Shown here: positions 9,164 to 19,783 of the stretch, piece by piece
Layout: each line of letters opens with the position of its first letter
Position numbering within the stretch: the stretch's first letter is position 1
Source: Candidatus Methylomirabilis sp.
Lineage (GTDB): Bacteria > Patescibacteriota > DYJS01
Assembly: GCA_020723005.1 (NCBI GenBank)
Contig: DYJS01000007.1
Location: 5,624-49,373, forward strand
Length of the DNA stretch: 43,750 nucleotides
Direction of reading: 5' to 3'
Translations under genes and position numbers: made by a program
Notes under the pieces: generated by a model
Told to the model about the DNA's origin: nothing
Database searches by the model: none
What the model saw: only the letters and a program-made list of their open reading frames with translations

Positions 9164-11677
9164 ATGTTATCTGAAAATTCTAAAAAAGTTTTATTAAAAG
9201 CTGAAAGTTTTGCGAAAGAGCTTGGAATAAAGTTCGTTGATTCAACTTCTCTTTTTTTTGCTTTATCTTCTGTTGTTAAGTCTACTTCAAAAAATATATT
9301 AACACAGAGTGGTTTTTCTTCTATAAAAATCAGAGAAGAGATAGAAAGGGTTGTTAATGAAAATAAAAAAGAACTTGATTTAACAAAAAAACCACAGCAA
9401 GATATTTTTTCAGAATCTTTAGAAAATAATTTTTTAAAAAATAATTTTTCTGACGAATTGAAAGAAATTTTAATTTCTGCATCAAAAATCTCTTTTAAAC
9501 TTTCTGCACCAGAGATTTCCACAATTCATCTTCTGATTGCGATAACTCAAAATAAAGATTTTTCTGTTAATAAAATTTTTGCTGTTTTCAAAAAAGAACA
9601 TTCAGAATTACTTAAAATTTTAGACTCATTTTTTCTTGAAATTAAAAAATTTGTTCCAAGTCAGATAGAAAATAAAAAAGATCAAAATAGAAATTTAAAT
9701 CCAAAATTTAGAGCTTTGAGACATTTTACAACTGATTTAACAATTTTAGCTTTGGAAAATTCTATTGATGAAACCGTTGGAAGAAAACGAGAGATTGATA
9801 GAATGATTACAATTTTAAACAGAAGAACGAAAAATAATCCAATTTTAGTTGGAGAGCCCGGTGTTGGAAAAACTGCAATTGTTGAAGGTTTAGCTAGAAA
9901 AATTGCACAAAACGATGTTCCACTTTCTTTGGCTGGGAAAAGAGTTCTTTCTTTAGATCTTGCATCAATGGTTTCTGGAACAAAATATCGTGGAGAATTT
10001 GAGGAGAGAATAAAAAATGTGATAAATGAAACTATTCAAGCAGAAAATGTAATTTTATTTATTGATGAAATTCACACAATTGTTGGAGCTGGTTCAACAG
10101 AAGGATCTCTTGATGCTGCAAATATTTTAAAACCTGCATTAGCTCGTGGTTCTTTAAAATTAATCGGTGCAACAACTTTTGATGAATTTAATAAAAAAAT
10201 TGAAAAAGATCCTGCCTTAGAGAGAAGATTTCAAAAAATTCAAGTTGATGAAAATTCTGTTGAAGAAACTATAGAAATTTTAAGAGTTTTGAAGGCAAAT
10301 TATGAAGCTTTTCACAAAGTTTTGATAACAGATGAAGCAATTGAAACTGCAACAAAATTATCTGACAGATATATTAATGATAGGCACTTACCAGATAAAG
10401 CAATTGACTTGTTAGATGAAACTTGTTCAAAAGTTTCTTCAAAAGAAACGGTTATTCCGAAAGAATTAAAAGATGTTGAAGAAAAAATTCGAGAAGTTGT
10501 AAAGAAAAAAAATCAAGCTGTTGAACTTGATAATTTTGAACTTGCAACCAAAATGAGAGAAGATGAGTTGAAACTTCTTGCTTTGCATAAAAAAATTTTT
10601 GAAGAAACTTTTCAAAAAGAAAAATCTACTTGGCCACTTGTTGATGAAATCTCTGTTTCTGAAACTTTGAGTGAAGCAACTGGAATTCCAATAGATCGTT
10701 TGATTTCTAAATCTAATTTAGTTTCTAATCAAAAATCACTTTTTGAAAGATTGAAAGAAAGAATTTTTGGACAAGATGAAGCTTTAGAAATTGTTTCAAA
10801 AGCAATTCTTCGTGCAGAAGCAAAACTTTCTGATCCAAAAAGACCTTTGGGAAGTTTTATTTTTGCTGGTCCAACAGGTGTTGGAAAAACCGAACTTGCA
10901 AAAGCAATTGCCTCTGAAGTTTATCATCAAGAAGATGCATTGATCCGTTTTGATATGAGTGAGTTTTCTGAAAAATTTAATTCTAGCAAATTAATTGGTT
11001 CCCCAGCTGGATATGTTGGATACGAAGAGGGAGGAAATTTAACAGAGAAAGTTCGTAGAAAACCATACTCCGTTGTTCTTTTTGATGAAGTTGAAAAAGC
11101 TCATCCAGATATTTTCAATCTTTTGTTGCAAATTCTTGATGAAGGATTTTTGATGGATGCAAAAGGGAGAAAAGTAAATTTTAGAAATACAATAATTATT
11201 TTAACATCTAACATTGGAACAGAGATTTTAAATCAAAATAATTTTGGATTTAACTTAGATTCTTCAAAAAAATTTGATGAATTGGAATCAAAAATTATTA
11301 AATCCGTTTCAGAAATATTTCGTCCAGAATTTTTAAATAGAATTGATAAAATTATCTCTTTTAAACCACTTAAAAAAATTGATTTGCAATCAATTACAAA
11401 AAAACTTTTAGAGAATCTTCTCTCAAATCTTTCTAATCAAAAAATTGAAATTGATATCTCTGATGAAGTTTTGGATGAAATTATTAAAAAAAGTGATACA
11501 GAGAAAATGGGTGCAAGATCAATTAAACGAACAATTGAAAAAGAGCTAATAGATAAAATTTCTGAATTAATAAATTCAAGAAGTATTAAAAAGGGAGACA
11601 AGATATTTGCTTATGTTTTAAATAATGAGATTTTAATTGAAGAAAAAACAAAATTAGATTTTGTTAATTCTTTATAA
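9164..11677 (+). CDS. clpC: Clp protease ATPase, ClpC-type (two AAA+ modules, short UVR-like middle domain)
   Basis: [69 protein letters not shown] (UVR-like), [28 protein letters not shown]; downstream of clpP. Confidence 0.92.
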   Translation: MLSENSKKVLLKAESFAKELGIKFVDSTSLFFALSSVVKSTSKNILTQSGFSSIKIREEIERVVNENKKELDLTKKPQQDIFSESLENNFLKNNFSDELKEILISASKISFKLSAPEISTIHLLIAITQNKDFSVNKIFAVFKKEHSELLKILDSFFLEIKKFVPSQIENKKDQNRNLNPKFRALRHFTTDLTILALENSIDETVGRKREIDRMITILNRRTKNNPILVGEPGVGKTAIVEGLARKIAQNDVPLSLAGKRVLSLDLASMVSGTKYRGEFEERIKNVINETIQAENVILFIDEIHTIVGAGSTEGSLDAANILKPALARGSLKLIGATTFDEFNKKIEKDPALERRFQKIQVDENSVEETIEILRVLKANYEAFHKVLITDEAIETATKLSDRYINDRHLPDKAIDLLDETCSKVSSKETVIPKELKDVEEKIREVVKKKNQAVELDNFELATKMREDELKLLALHKKIFEETFQKEKSTWPLVDEISVSETLSEATGIPIDRLISKSNLVSNQKSLFERLKERIFGQDEALEIVSKAILRAEAKLSDPKRPLGSFIFAGPTGVGKTELAKAIASEVYHQEDALIRFDMSEFSEKFNSSKLIGSPAGYVGYEEGGNLTEKVRRKPYSVVLFDEVEKAHPDIFNLLLQILDEGFLMDAKGRKVNFRNTIIILTSNIGTEILNQNNFGFNLDSSKKFDELESKIIKSVSEIFRPEFLNRIDKIISFKPLKKIDLQSITKKLLENLLSNLSNQKIEIDISDEVLDEIIKKSDTEKMGARSIKRTIEKELIDKISELINSRSIKKGDKIFAYVLNNEILIEEKTKLDFVNSL

Positions 11678-11686
11678 TTTTAAATT

Positions 11687-12235
11687 ATGACGAAATTTTT
11701 TTTAATTTTGGATAAAAAAATCTTTATTTTTATAAATCAAATTCCACATTCAGGATTTTTAAAGATTTTTTTTAATTTTATTGATTTTTTAGGAAATGAA
11801 ATTTTTTTATTTCTTTTTTTGTCACTGCTTTTTTTATTATTATTGTTTAAGAAAAAGAAAAAAATTAAAAAATTATCAATTCTTTCTCTTTCGTTTTTTT
11901 TAGTTTGGGGATTTAGTTTTTTTCTGAAAATAATTTTTTCAAGAGAAAGGCCATTTGAAACTATAGAAAATACAATTCTTCTTGGAACAAATAGAAGTGG
12001 ATATTCATTTCCATCAAGTCATACAACAGCAATTTTTGGTATTTTTTTTATTGTTTTAGAAATTTTTAATAGTAAAATTTTGAATTTATTCTTTTTTTCC
12101 TTTGCAATTTTTATATCTTTTTCAAGAGTTTATTTAGGTGTTCATTATCTTTCTGATGTAATTTTTGGTGGTTTTTTAGGTTTTTTTGGAACAAAGAATT
12201 TGAATAAATTTTTTTTGAAAAACTTAAAATTCTAA
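11687..12235 (+). CDS. PAP2-family phosphatase, membrane
   Basis: KIIFSRERPFE..., YSFPSSHTTAIFGI, SRVYLGVHYLSDVIFGG: the PAP2 tripartite motif. Confidence 0.88.
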   Translation: MTKFFLILDKKIFIFINQIPHSGFLKIFFNFIDFLGNEIFLFLFLSLLFLLLLFKKKKKIKKLSILSLSFFLVWGFSFFLKIIFSRERPFETIENTILLGTNRSGYSFPSSHTTAIFGIFFIVLEIFNSKILNLFFFSFAIFISFSRVYLGVHYLSDVIFGGFLGFFGTKNLNKFFLKNLKF

Positions 12236-12287
12236 ATTTTTTAAGAAAATTAGACAATAAAAAATTTCTCTATATTTCTAAATCAAG

Positions 12288-14063
12288 ATGAAAGGAGATT
12301 TAGAAACAGGAAAAATTCGTGATTTGGCAGATGAAATTTTTTATTCTATCTGTTCTAGAATGAATTTATTAGAAAACTCAAAGGGGTTTTTTTTACTTAA
12401 AAAAGCATATGAAATTTCAAAATTTTTTCATCAAGGACAACTTAGAAAAGATGGCAAAACTCCTTATATTGTTCATCCGATGAGTGTTGGGCTTTTGCTT
12501 GCCGAAGTTAATTCTGATCTTGAAACTGTGATTGCTGGAATTTTGCACGATACAATTGAAGATACAAAATACACTTTAGAAAATTTACAAAAAGATTTTG
12601 GAAAAGTTGTTGCTCGTCTTGTTAATGGTGTGACTTTTCTAAGGCAAAGCATAAAAGATTCTGGAATTTCAAAAGATGAAGCTAGTGTTTTTAAGTTGTT
12701 TTCTTCAATTCCAAATGATTACCGAATAATTTTAATCAAAACTGCCGATGTTTTGCATAATGCAAAAAATATACAATTTTTGTCTCCAGAAAGACAAGTT
12801 CAAACAATAGAAAAAATTAAAAAATATTATTTAAAACTTGCAGAGTATCTTGGAGTTAGCAAATTTTGGACAGAGATTTATGAAATTATTTTTAAGTTTG
12901 AACATCCAAAAGAATATGAAATTTTTTCATCTTATAGAGATTTTGTTTTTGAGAAATTAAGAAAATTTTCTTTTGACAGATTGCAAGAGGAAATTGAATC
13001 AAAATTTAAAACAAAAATAGATATTTTTAAATTAAAACGAGAATTCAGGAGAGCTAGTTTTTCAGATTCTGTTGTTTCTCTTGCAATAGTTTTTGATTCA
13101 AAAGAGAGATTAGCATATGAAATTTTGAATTTTTTGAAATCAAAATTTTTAGATCGTGGAATTGAAAAAGATGTTGATTATATAAAAAATACAAAAGAAA
13201 ATGGTTGGATCTCTCTTAATTCAACTCTTATCGTTCCAAAAGTTGGAGAAGTTCGCTTTTTAATTATTCCAAAATCTCACTATCTTGTTAATATGTTTGG
13301 AATAAATGCAATTTCAAACTCAAAAAATTTTCCTTGGAAACTTCAATCTATTCGTGATTTTATAAAGAAAGGTTTTGAATTACAAAATTTGACACAAGAA
13401 TTTTTAGTAAATCAGATAAAAGTTTTTTGCACAAACACTGGAATGTCATATTTGTTTCCAAAAAATTCATCAATTTTAGATTTAGTAGCAGAAAATTATC
13501 CAAACCAGTTCATAAATTTTGATTTTGCTTTTATCAATAGAAAAAAATGTGACTGGAGCTATGAATTGAAAGAAAATGATTTGATAGACTTTCTTAGCTT
13601 CTCTGATAAAAATAAAGTTTCTTTTTTTTGGATACAAAAAATTAAAACAGAGGGTGCTAAAAGAATTTTACAAAATCATTATGGTGAAGCAAATTTTGAA
13701 TTGATGCAAAAAGGTTATGAGTTTTTAAAAAACTCGTTGCAACTTTTAAATGTTAATTTAGACCAAATGTCTGATGATGATTTAAAAATAATTTTATCAG
13801 AATCTGGTTTTGAAAATTTTGACGATTTAATAAAAAATATAGGCAAAGATTTTAAGCAAATTAGTAAAATTTTTTTAGAAAAAGTTTTAACACTTCAATT
13901 AAACATTAAAAAGCAAGATAATGAAAAATTCTTAAATTCAGCTGTAAAAAATAATATAAATTTTTTGGATGTTATTGCATCAGAAAATGGAGATGTTTCG
14001 ATTGTTTTAAAAATTTTAAATTTTTATGATTTAATAAATTTTATAAATATAATTAATAATTAA
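12288..14063 (+). CDS. RelA/SpoT homologue (HD hydrolase, degenerate synthetase-like region, TGS domain)
   Basis: GQLRKDGKTPYIVHPMSVGLLLAE, GILHDTIEDT, KTADVLHNAKN; TGS-like VFCTNTGMSYLFPKNSSILDLV. Confidence 0.85.
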   Translation: MKGDLETGKIRDLADEIFYSICSRMNLLENSKGFFLLKKAYEISKFFHQGQLRKDGKTPYIVHPMSVGLLLAEVNSDLETVIAGILHDTIEDTKYTLENLQKDFGKVVARLVNGVTFLRQSIKDSGISKDEASVFKLFSSIPNDYRIILIKTADVLHNAKNIQFLSPERQVQTIEKIKKYYLKLAEYLGVSKFWTEIYEIIFKFEHPKEYEIFSSYRDFVFEKLRKFSFDRLQEEIESKFKTKIDIFKLKREFRRASFSDSVVSLAIVFDSKERLAYEILNFLKSKFLDRGIEKDVDYIKNTKENGWISLNSTLIVPKVGEVRFLIIPKSHYLVNMFGINAISNSKNFPWKLQSIRDFIKKGFELQNLTQEFLVNQIKVFCTNTGMSYLFPKNSSILDLVAENYPNQFINFDFAFINRKKCDWSYELKENDLIDFLSFSDKNKVSFFWIQKIKTEGAKRILQNHYGEANFELMQKGYEFLKNSLQLLNVNLDQMSDDDLKIILSESGFENFDDLIKNIGKDFKQISKIFLEKVLTLQLNIKKQDNEKFLNSAVKNNINFLDVIASENGDVSIVLKILNFYDLINFINIINN

Positions 14064-14065
14064 CC

Positions 14066-15067
14066 ATGCAAAACAAAGAAAGTAAAATAAAAATTATAAA
14101 TTTAATATCAGAAATAAAAAAACAGGAAGATGTATTAGTTGGTTTAAAAACAAGATCCTTAGATCATAAATTTTGTTATGTTGGAACTAAGGGTGCAGAT
14201 AAGTGGTTAGCAATGTTGAATGATCCAGAATACAGACAGATTGCAGAAGCTAATAGAGAAAAATTTTTCCAAAATAATTTAGACGATATATCAAAAAATT
14301 TTCCCAAAAATGGGCTTAATATTATTGCACTTGGTGTTGGAGATGGATTGAAAGAAAAAGTCATTATTGAGTTTTTAGAAAAAAATGATTTTACAAACAT
14401 TCATTATTATCCTGTTGATTTTTCGAAAGAACTTCTTGATGTAGCGATTAACAATGCAAAACATTTGAAATGTAAAATTACAGGAGTTTTAGCAGATATA
14501 AAAAGTGATGATTTTGCAAAATTTATCAGAGATAATTTTAGTGATGTAAAACAAACTTCTCTTTTTTTGATGCTTGGAAATACATTTGGGAATTTTCATG
14601 ATCAGTATGGAATTTTAGATACTTTATATGGAGTTCTTAAAACACAGGATTATTTTTTGTTTGATGTAGTTATAAAACGTCATAACAACAAATTAGATTA
14701 TATGAGAGATTTTGAAAAAAATATGCAGACTATACAGAATCCTAAAAGGGTTGATCATCATCAAAATTATTTAGTAGAAGAGCTTGGGTTTAAAAAGAAC
14801 TATGGTCATGCTGAAGTTAGAGTTTTCTCGACAGATATGAATAATAATGTTTTAAAAAGAGAACACTACTTTGTTTTTGATAGAAATGTTTTGGTTGATT
14901 TTGGTGGGGAAAAAATAAATTTTGCAAAAGGAGAGAGAATAAAACTACAAGATGTGTCTTGGTATGAAGAAAACTATGTAGTGAGTTTTTTTGAAGGACA
15001 TGGATTTGAAGTTTTAGGAAAATATAAAATAGGTACATCTGGTTTTTTCCTCGTAAAAATCAAATAA
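14066..15067 (+). CDS. EgtD/Methyltransf_33-like SAM-dependent methyltransferase
   Basis: LNIIALGVGDGLKEKVII, HYYPVDFSKELLDVA, LFLMLGNTFGNF, EEHYFVFDR-type C-terminal region. Confidence 0.65.
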   Translation: MQNKESKIKIINLISEIKKQEDVLVGLKTRSLDHKFCYVGTKGADKWLAMLNDPEYRQIAEANREKFFQNNLDDISKNFPKNGLNIIALGVGDGLKEKVIIEFLEKNDFTNIHYYPVDFSKELLDVAINNAKHLKCKITGVLADIKSDDFAKFIRDNFSDVKQTSLFLMLGNTFGNFHDQYGILDTLYGVLKTQDYFLFDVVIKRHNNKLDYMRDFEKNMQTIQNPKRVDHHQNYLVEELGFKKNYGHAEVRVFSTDMNNNVLKREHYFVFDRNVLVDFGGEKINFAKGERIKLQDVSWYEENYVVSFFEGHGFEVLGKYKIGTSGFFLVKIK

Positions 15068-15170
15068 GTAAGGAATAAATTAAATTTATTTCTGCGAAAT
15101 TAAATAAATCTGCTTTTTTACAAAATAAATGTTTATGTAAAATTAATTAAACAATTAAGAGTATGAAGTT

Positions 15171-15926
15171 TTATTTTCTTCCTAGATAAAAAATACTTGG
15201 GCCAAAATCTATTTTTGCAAAAATTTTTTGAGTTAAATCTTCTAAACCTAAAAGTGGTTTGAGAAAAAATTTAATTTCAGAAAATTTACTACGAAAATTT
15301 GAAACACTTAAAGTTTTTTCTGCATATTTGAATCCTGCTTTTTTTAAATTTTCTAAAACAAATTTTGATGAATAATTTATAAAAAGTCCCTCTTTGCTGA
15401 TTGGTTGTACAAATTTTTCTTCTTTTGAAAAATGAAAATTTCCTTTGAGAGCATTTTTAAAAATTGCTTTAAAATGATTTTTGTTTGCTACTTCTACCAT
15501 AAAAAAACCATCTTTTTTTAAAACTCTATGAACTTCTTTGAATAAATTTTCTAAATCTTCAATATGATGCATAACTCTAACTGACGAGACAAAAGAGAAA
15601 GTTTCATTTTCAAAAGGGAGTTTGTAAATGTCTGAATAAACTAAATTTGGGCAATTTTCTTTATGAAGTTCTTTTGCTAAATCCAAAGATTTTTGAGAAT
15701 TATCAACAATTGTTCGATCTTTGAAAAATTGTCTGTATGTTGAATCAAGCCTTCCAAAACTTCCACCAAGATCAACTGCACGACCCTCGAAAATCTCTTT
15801 TGGCAAACTTCTGAGAATTTTTTTTATTGCAATTCTTTCAGAAATATCTGAGTATTCACGATTAAATTTTTTCCAATAATCAAAATAATTATATCCTTCT
15901 TTGTCGTAATCGGTTGTTTTTGGCAA
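15171..15926 (-). CDS. Class I SAM-dependent methyltransferase (Methyltransf_11-like)
   Basis: GRAVDLGGSFGRLDSTY, IYKLPFENETFSFVSSVRVMHHIEDLENLFKEVHRVLKKDGFFMVEVAN; TTG start. Confidence 0.85.
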   Translation of the reverse strand: MPKTTDYDKEGYNYFDYWKKFNREYSDISERIAIKKILRSLPKEIFEGRAVDLGGSFGRLDSTYRQFFKDRTIVDNSQKSLDLAKELHKENCPNLVYSDIYKLPFENETFSFVSSVRVMHHIEDLENLFKEVHRVLKKDGFFMVEVANKNHFKAIFKNALKGNFHFSKEEKFVQPISKEGLFINYSSKFVLENLKKAGFKYAEKTLSVSNFRSKFSEIKFFLKPLLGLEDLTQKIFAKIDFGPSIFYLGRK

Positions 15927-16009
15927 TTTTATTTTTTTCCAAAATTAAGTTAAAAAAATTTAAGCAGAAAGCAAAAATTTATTTAAATTCTTGACCTCTC
16001 TCTTCTAAA

Positions 16010-16330
16010 ATGAAGTTTGAAAAGTATTCAAAAACTTTTCCAAAAATTTTAGAATTAAATAAAAATATTATGGCAAAGTTTTATCAGGGAAATCAAGAAG
16101 TTAAGAATCAATTTAATTCTGGTTCTTTTATACCTCAAAAAAATCGACGAGGAAAAGTGGTTGAAAATGTATATTCATCAAAAACTTTTGATCAAATTGG
16201 TGATGGTGAAAAATTTTTATGGTTGGAGGGGGATAAAAGAGATTTTTATACTACAAAAAATGCACCTACAATCATCGTTTTAACAAATAGATACTCAAAA
16301 GAACAACTTGCAGAACATTTTTTTATGTGA
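16010..16330 (+). CDS. Hypothetical protein
   Basis: 106 aa ORF, ends in TGA; no family recognised. Confidence 0.45.
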   Translation: MKFEKYSKTFPKILELNKNIMAKFYQGNQEVKNQFNSGSFIPQKNRRGKVVENVYSSKTFDQIGDGEKFLWLEGDKRDFYTTKNAPTIIVLTNRYSKEQLAEHFFM

Positions 16331-16331
16331 T

Positions 16332-16560
16332 ATGAAAATAAAGAAAACTATTTTTAAATATGTTTTAGCTGAGAGTAAAATGGGTGATGGTTTATATTAT
16401 AAAAGGGAAGATGGTGAGTAATTTGAAAACTTTCTTAAGCAGTTATTAGATATTTTAAAAGTTGAATTTTTTGTTTTTTGCATAGATACAAAGCTAAAGT
16501 GTTTTCTGTGCTTTTTAGAAGAAAGTTTTTTAATTTTTAAAAATCAAATTTTTTTTAATT
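16332..16560 (+). pseudogene. Possible degenerate small ORF following the 16010 gene
   Basis: ATG 16332: MKIKKTIFKYVLAESKMGDGLYYKREDGE then TAA, then continued open same-frame FENFLKQLLDILKVEFFVFCIDTKLKC... Confidence 0.25.
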
Positions 16561-16620
16561 TTCACATTTATTTTATTTTTTCCTTTTCTAGATTGCGAAG
16601 GAATTTAATTTTTTTACAAA

Positions 16621-18435
16621 ATGACAAATATACGAAATGTTGCGATTATTGCTCATATTGATCATGGAAAGACAACTTTGGTTGATGCACTTCTTCGACA
16701 AAGCAAAACAAAATTATCAAGAGAGGTGAATGATTCGCAAAATTTGATAATGGATAACAATGAACTTGAAAGAGAGCGAGGAATTACGATTTTTTCAAAA
16801 AATGCGAGTGTTGTTTGGGGAGACACAAAAATTAATATCATCGATACTCCTGGGCATGCTGATTTTGGTGGAGAAGTGGAAAGAGTTTTGAAAATGGCAG
16901 AAGGTTGTTTACTTCTTGTTGATGCAAAAGAGGGACCAATGCCACAAACGAGATTTGTTTTGAAAAAAGCCTTACAGATGAAACTTAAAGTTATTGTTGT
17001 TGTGAATAAGATTGACAAACCAGATGCAAGAATAAATTATGTTCTTGACAAAACTTTTGATCTTTTTTTGGAACTTGGTGCAGATGAAGAATCTGCATAT
17101 TTTCCTGTGATTTATGCTTCTGCAAAAAATGGTTTAGCTGGAGAAAAGCCAGATATAAATTCCATGAAAAATATTGACTATGTTTTTGAGTCAATTGTTT
17201 CACTTATTCCAGAACCAAAAGGAGATCCAAAAAATCCACTACAAATTTTAGTAACAAATTTTTCTGGAGATAATTTTAAAGGAAGAATTGCAACCGGAAA
17301 AGTTATGGAAGGGGTGGTAAAAGCAAATCAAGAAGTGATTCTTATCAATCGAAGTGGAAGTCAAAAAAAATATAAAATTTCTTCTTTGATGGGTTTTGAT
17401 GGACTTGATCGTGTGAATATCTCTGAAGCAAAAGCAGGAGATCTTGTTGCAATCGCTGGAATTCCTGATGTGAATATTGGAGAAACTTTAGCTGATATCA
17501 CAAATCCAATTCCTTTACCACTTTTAGATATTGAAGAGCCAACTGTTAAGATGACTTTTGCTGTTAATGAATCTCCTTTTGCTGGAAGGGAAGGAGATTA
17601 TTCAACTTCCAGACAAATTCGTGAAAGATTGATGAAAGAATTAGAAAGTGATGTTGCATTAAGAGTTTCTGATAATCCAGATGGAACTTGGGAAGTTTCT
17701 GGAAGAGGGGAATTGCACTTAGCAATTTTGATTGAGAGAATGAGGAGAGAGGGTTATGAGTTTCAAGTTTCAAAACCTCAAGCAATTGCAAAAAAAGTTG
17801 ATGGAGTTTGGCTAACACCATATGAAAAAGTTTTTATTGAAGTTCCTGAAATTTATGCTGGAAATGTAATCCAAAATTTAGGTAGAAGAAATGGGGAGAT
17901 GAGGGATATGAAAACGGAAAATGGAATTACATCTTTGGAATTTTTTATTCCAACTCGTGGACTTTTTGGTTATCGTAGTGAATTTGCAACAGAGACTCGC
18001 GGACTTGGAATTATGAATTATAATTTTTTGGATTATCGACCAGATCCGGGAAAATGGAAAGATAAAGAAAGAGGTTCCTTACTTGTTCACGAATCTGGAC
18101 AAACTTCAGCTTATGGACTTTCTGGAGCAGAAGAGAGAGGAATTTTATTTATTGGACCTGGTGTAGAAGTTTATAAGGGTCAGATAATTGGAAAAAATTC
18201 TCGACCAGAAGATCTCTCTGTAAATGTTTGTAAAGGAAAACAGCTCACAAATATGAGATCAGCTGGAAACGATGACATGATTCAATTGAAAGTTCCAAAA
18301 ACTTTAACACTTGAAGAATCTTTGGAATATATTTCCGATGATGAATTGGTGGAGGTAACACCAAAAAATATACGGATGCGAAAAAAAGTTTTGGATAAAA
18401 AAGAAGCAAGAGCAAAAGCACAAGGAATGAAATAA
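16621..18435 (+). CDS. typA: Translational GTPase TypA/BipA
   Basis: NVAIIAHIDHGKTTLVDALLRQS, DTPGHADFGGEVERVLKMAEGCLLLVDA, RGLFGYRSEFATETRG, MRSAGNDDMIQL. Confidence 0.97.
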   Translation: MTNIRNVAIIAHIDHGKTTLVDALLRQSKTKLSREVNDSQNLIMDNNELERERGITIFSKNASVVWGDTKINIIDTPGHADFGGEVERVLKMAEGCLLLVDAKEGPMPQTRFVLKKALQMKLKVIVVVNKIDKPDARINYVLDKTFDLFLELGADEESAYFPVIYASAKNGLAGEKPDINSMKNIDYVFESIVSLIPEPKGDPKNPLQILVTNFSGDNFKGRIATGKVMEGVVKANQEVILINRSGSQKKYKISSLMGFDGLDRVNISEAKAGDLVAIAGIPDVNIGETLADITNPIPLPLLDIEEPTVKMTFAVNESPFAGREGDYSTSRQIRERLMKELESDVALRVSDNPDGTWEVSGRGELHLAILIERMRREGYEFQVSKPQAIAKKVDGVWLTPYEKVFIEVPEIYAGNVIQNLGRRNGEMRDMKTENGITSLEFFIPTRGLFGYRSEFATETRGLGIMNYNFLDYRPDPGKWKDKERGSLLVHESGQTSAYGLSGAEERGILFIGPGVEVYKGQIIGKNSRPEDLSVNVCKGKQLTNMRSAGNDDMIQLKVPKTLTLEESLEYISDDELVEVTPKNIRMRKKVLDKKEARAKAQGMK

Positions 18436-19177
18436 AAAAATATTAAATTTCAGATTTTAAAAATAAAAATTTTCTTAGAAAATTAAAAAATTCATTTAAG
18501 AAGATTTAAAATTTTTTTTATATATTTGTATTGACTTTTATTAAAAAATCTTTTACCAAATCATCCAGAGATTTTAAAAATGTTTAACAAATCGAAAAAC
18601 AAGACGACAAATTTATTTATATTTTTGTTGTTTCCTCGTTTTTTTACAAAAAGATTTTGCAAATCTGAGGGTTTGAGGTGATTTTTTAAAACATTAAACT
18701 TAAAATTCTCAAAAAATTGGGAGTTTGTTTTTCAAAAAATTTTAAGCATTTAAAAATTTTATTCACATAGTCATCGAGGGGAAAATTTTTATCGATAAGA
18801 ATGTGCCGAATAGAATTTTAGATGCTTTTTTGTTTTAAGAAATTTGTAGTTAGAAAAATAAAAGCTAGACTTTATTGAGAACAAATTTTTTTGAAAAGTT
18901 AATAAATTAAAAATGTTCTATTTTTTAAAAACTTAAAATTCTATAGTTGTTTTATTAAATTTTTTCTTTTGGATTTTTGTCCAATAAATCAATTCGACAA
19001 AATTATCAAACTGATAAATAAAAAAAATTATTATGAGAAAAAATTCCTAAAAATATATTGATAAATTGCAGTGAATATCTTTTTAATTTTTTTTGAAAAA
19101 CATATAAAATCAATACATAATCATTATGTAATGAAACATTGATAAGAGAATAATTATGAAATTTTAGCAGAATTCTT

Positions 19178-19672
19178 CTATTTTATTTTTGCAAATTTTA
19201 TAATTTTTTTATCAATATATTTTATCAAAATATTTACTCCTAAATATCCCCAACCAAAAAATAAATCACTTAAAAAAGTCATCTTGTAAAATGGTAAAGC
19301 AAGTGTGTAGCAAAGAGCTAAACCTTCAAAAGTTTGTGGATACCAAAAAAGAAAAACTCCAAAATTTGAAATTAAAAAAAAGAAAAAACTTGCAATTGGA
19401 AGAAGTGTAAATTGTAATTTGAGAGAATTTTTTGCTAACTTTCCAAGAAAAAAATAACCTAAAAATCCAATGTATGTGAAAATTGCACCTTTATAAAATC
19501 CTCCATAAATATAGTCAAAACCGATTGTAACAAGTGCAAAAAGTGGAAGATTTCCAGAAAAAAATCCAAAAGAACCAACTGGAGAAAAATTTGGTGGCAA
19601 AATTTTGAACCGAGAAATCAAAATGGGCAGGGAAGAGAGAAATTGAAAAAACTGATTTTTTAATTTTTGCAT
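19178..19672 (-). CDS. Multi-pass membrane protein, DUF6580-like (resembles ECF-transporter S-component-type proteins)
   Basis: RFKILPPNFSPVGSFGFFSGNLPLFAL...GFDYIYGG...; hydrophobic segments; nFsPvGs pattern typical of DUF6580. Confidence 0.6.
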   Translation of the reverse strand: MQKLKNQFFQFLSSLPILISRFKILPPNFSPVGSFGFFSGNLPLFALVTIGFDYIYGGFYKGAIFTYIGFLGYFFLGKLAKNSLKLQFTLLPIASFFFFLISNFGVFLFWYPQTFEGLALCYTLALPFYKMTFLSDLFFGWGYLGVNILIKYIDKKIIKFAKIK

Positions 19673-19730
19673 ATTTGGATTTTAATTATTTTTCTAAAAA
19701 TATCTAAATGTTTTTTGTATACTTCTAATA

Positions 19731-19783
19731 ATACCGTTTTCAAATTAAAATTTTTTAGAAAAATCTTAAAGTGAAAACGGTAT
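19731..19783. repeat. 12-bp perfect inverted repeat, ATACCGTTTTCA - 29 nt - TGAAAACGGTAT
   Basis: Arms 19731-19742 and 19772-19783, between the DUF4430-like and DUF6580-like genes. Confidence 0.9.

Noticed and set aside
9154-9522. 122-aa minus-strand ORF opposite clpC N-terminus
   Set aside because: Fully overlaps the conserved Clp N-domain coding region; no supporting motif.
16662-17821. Minus-strand ORFs opposite typA
   Set aside because: Antisense shadows of a conserved gene.
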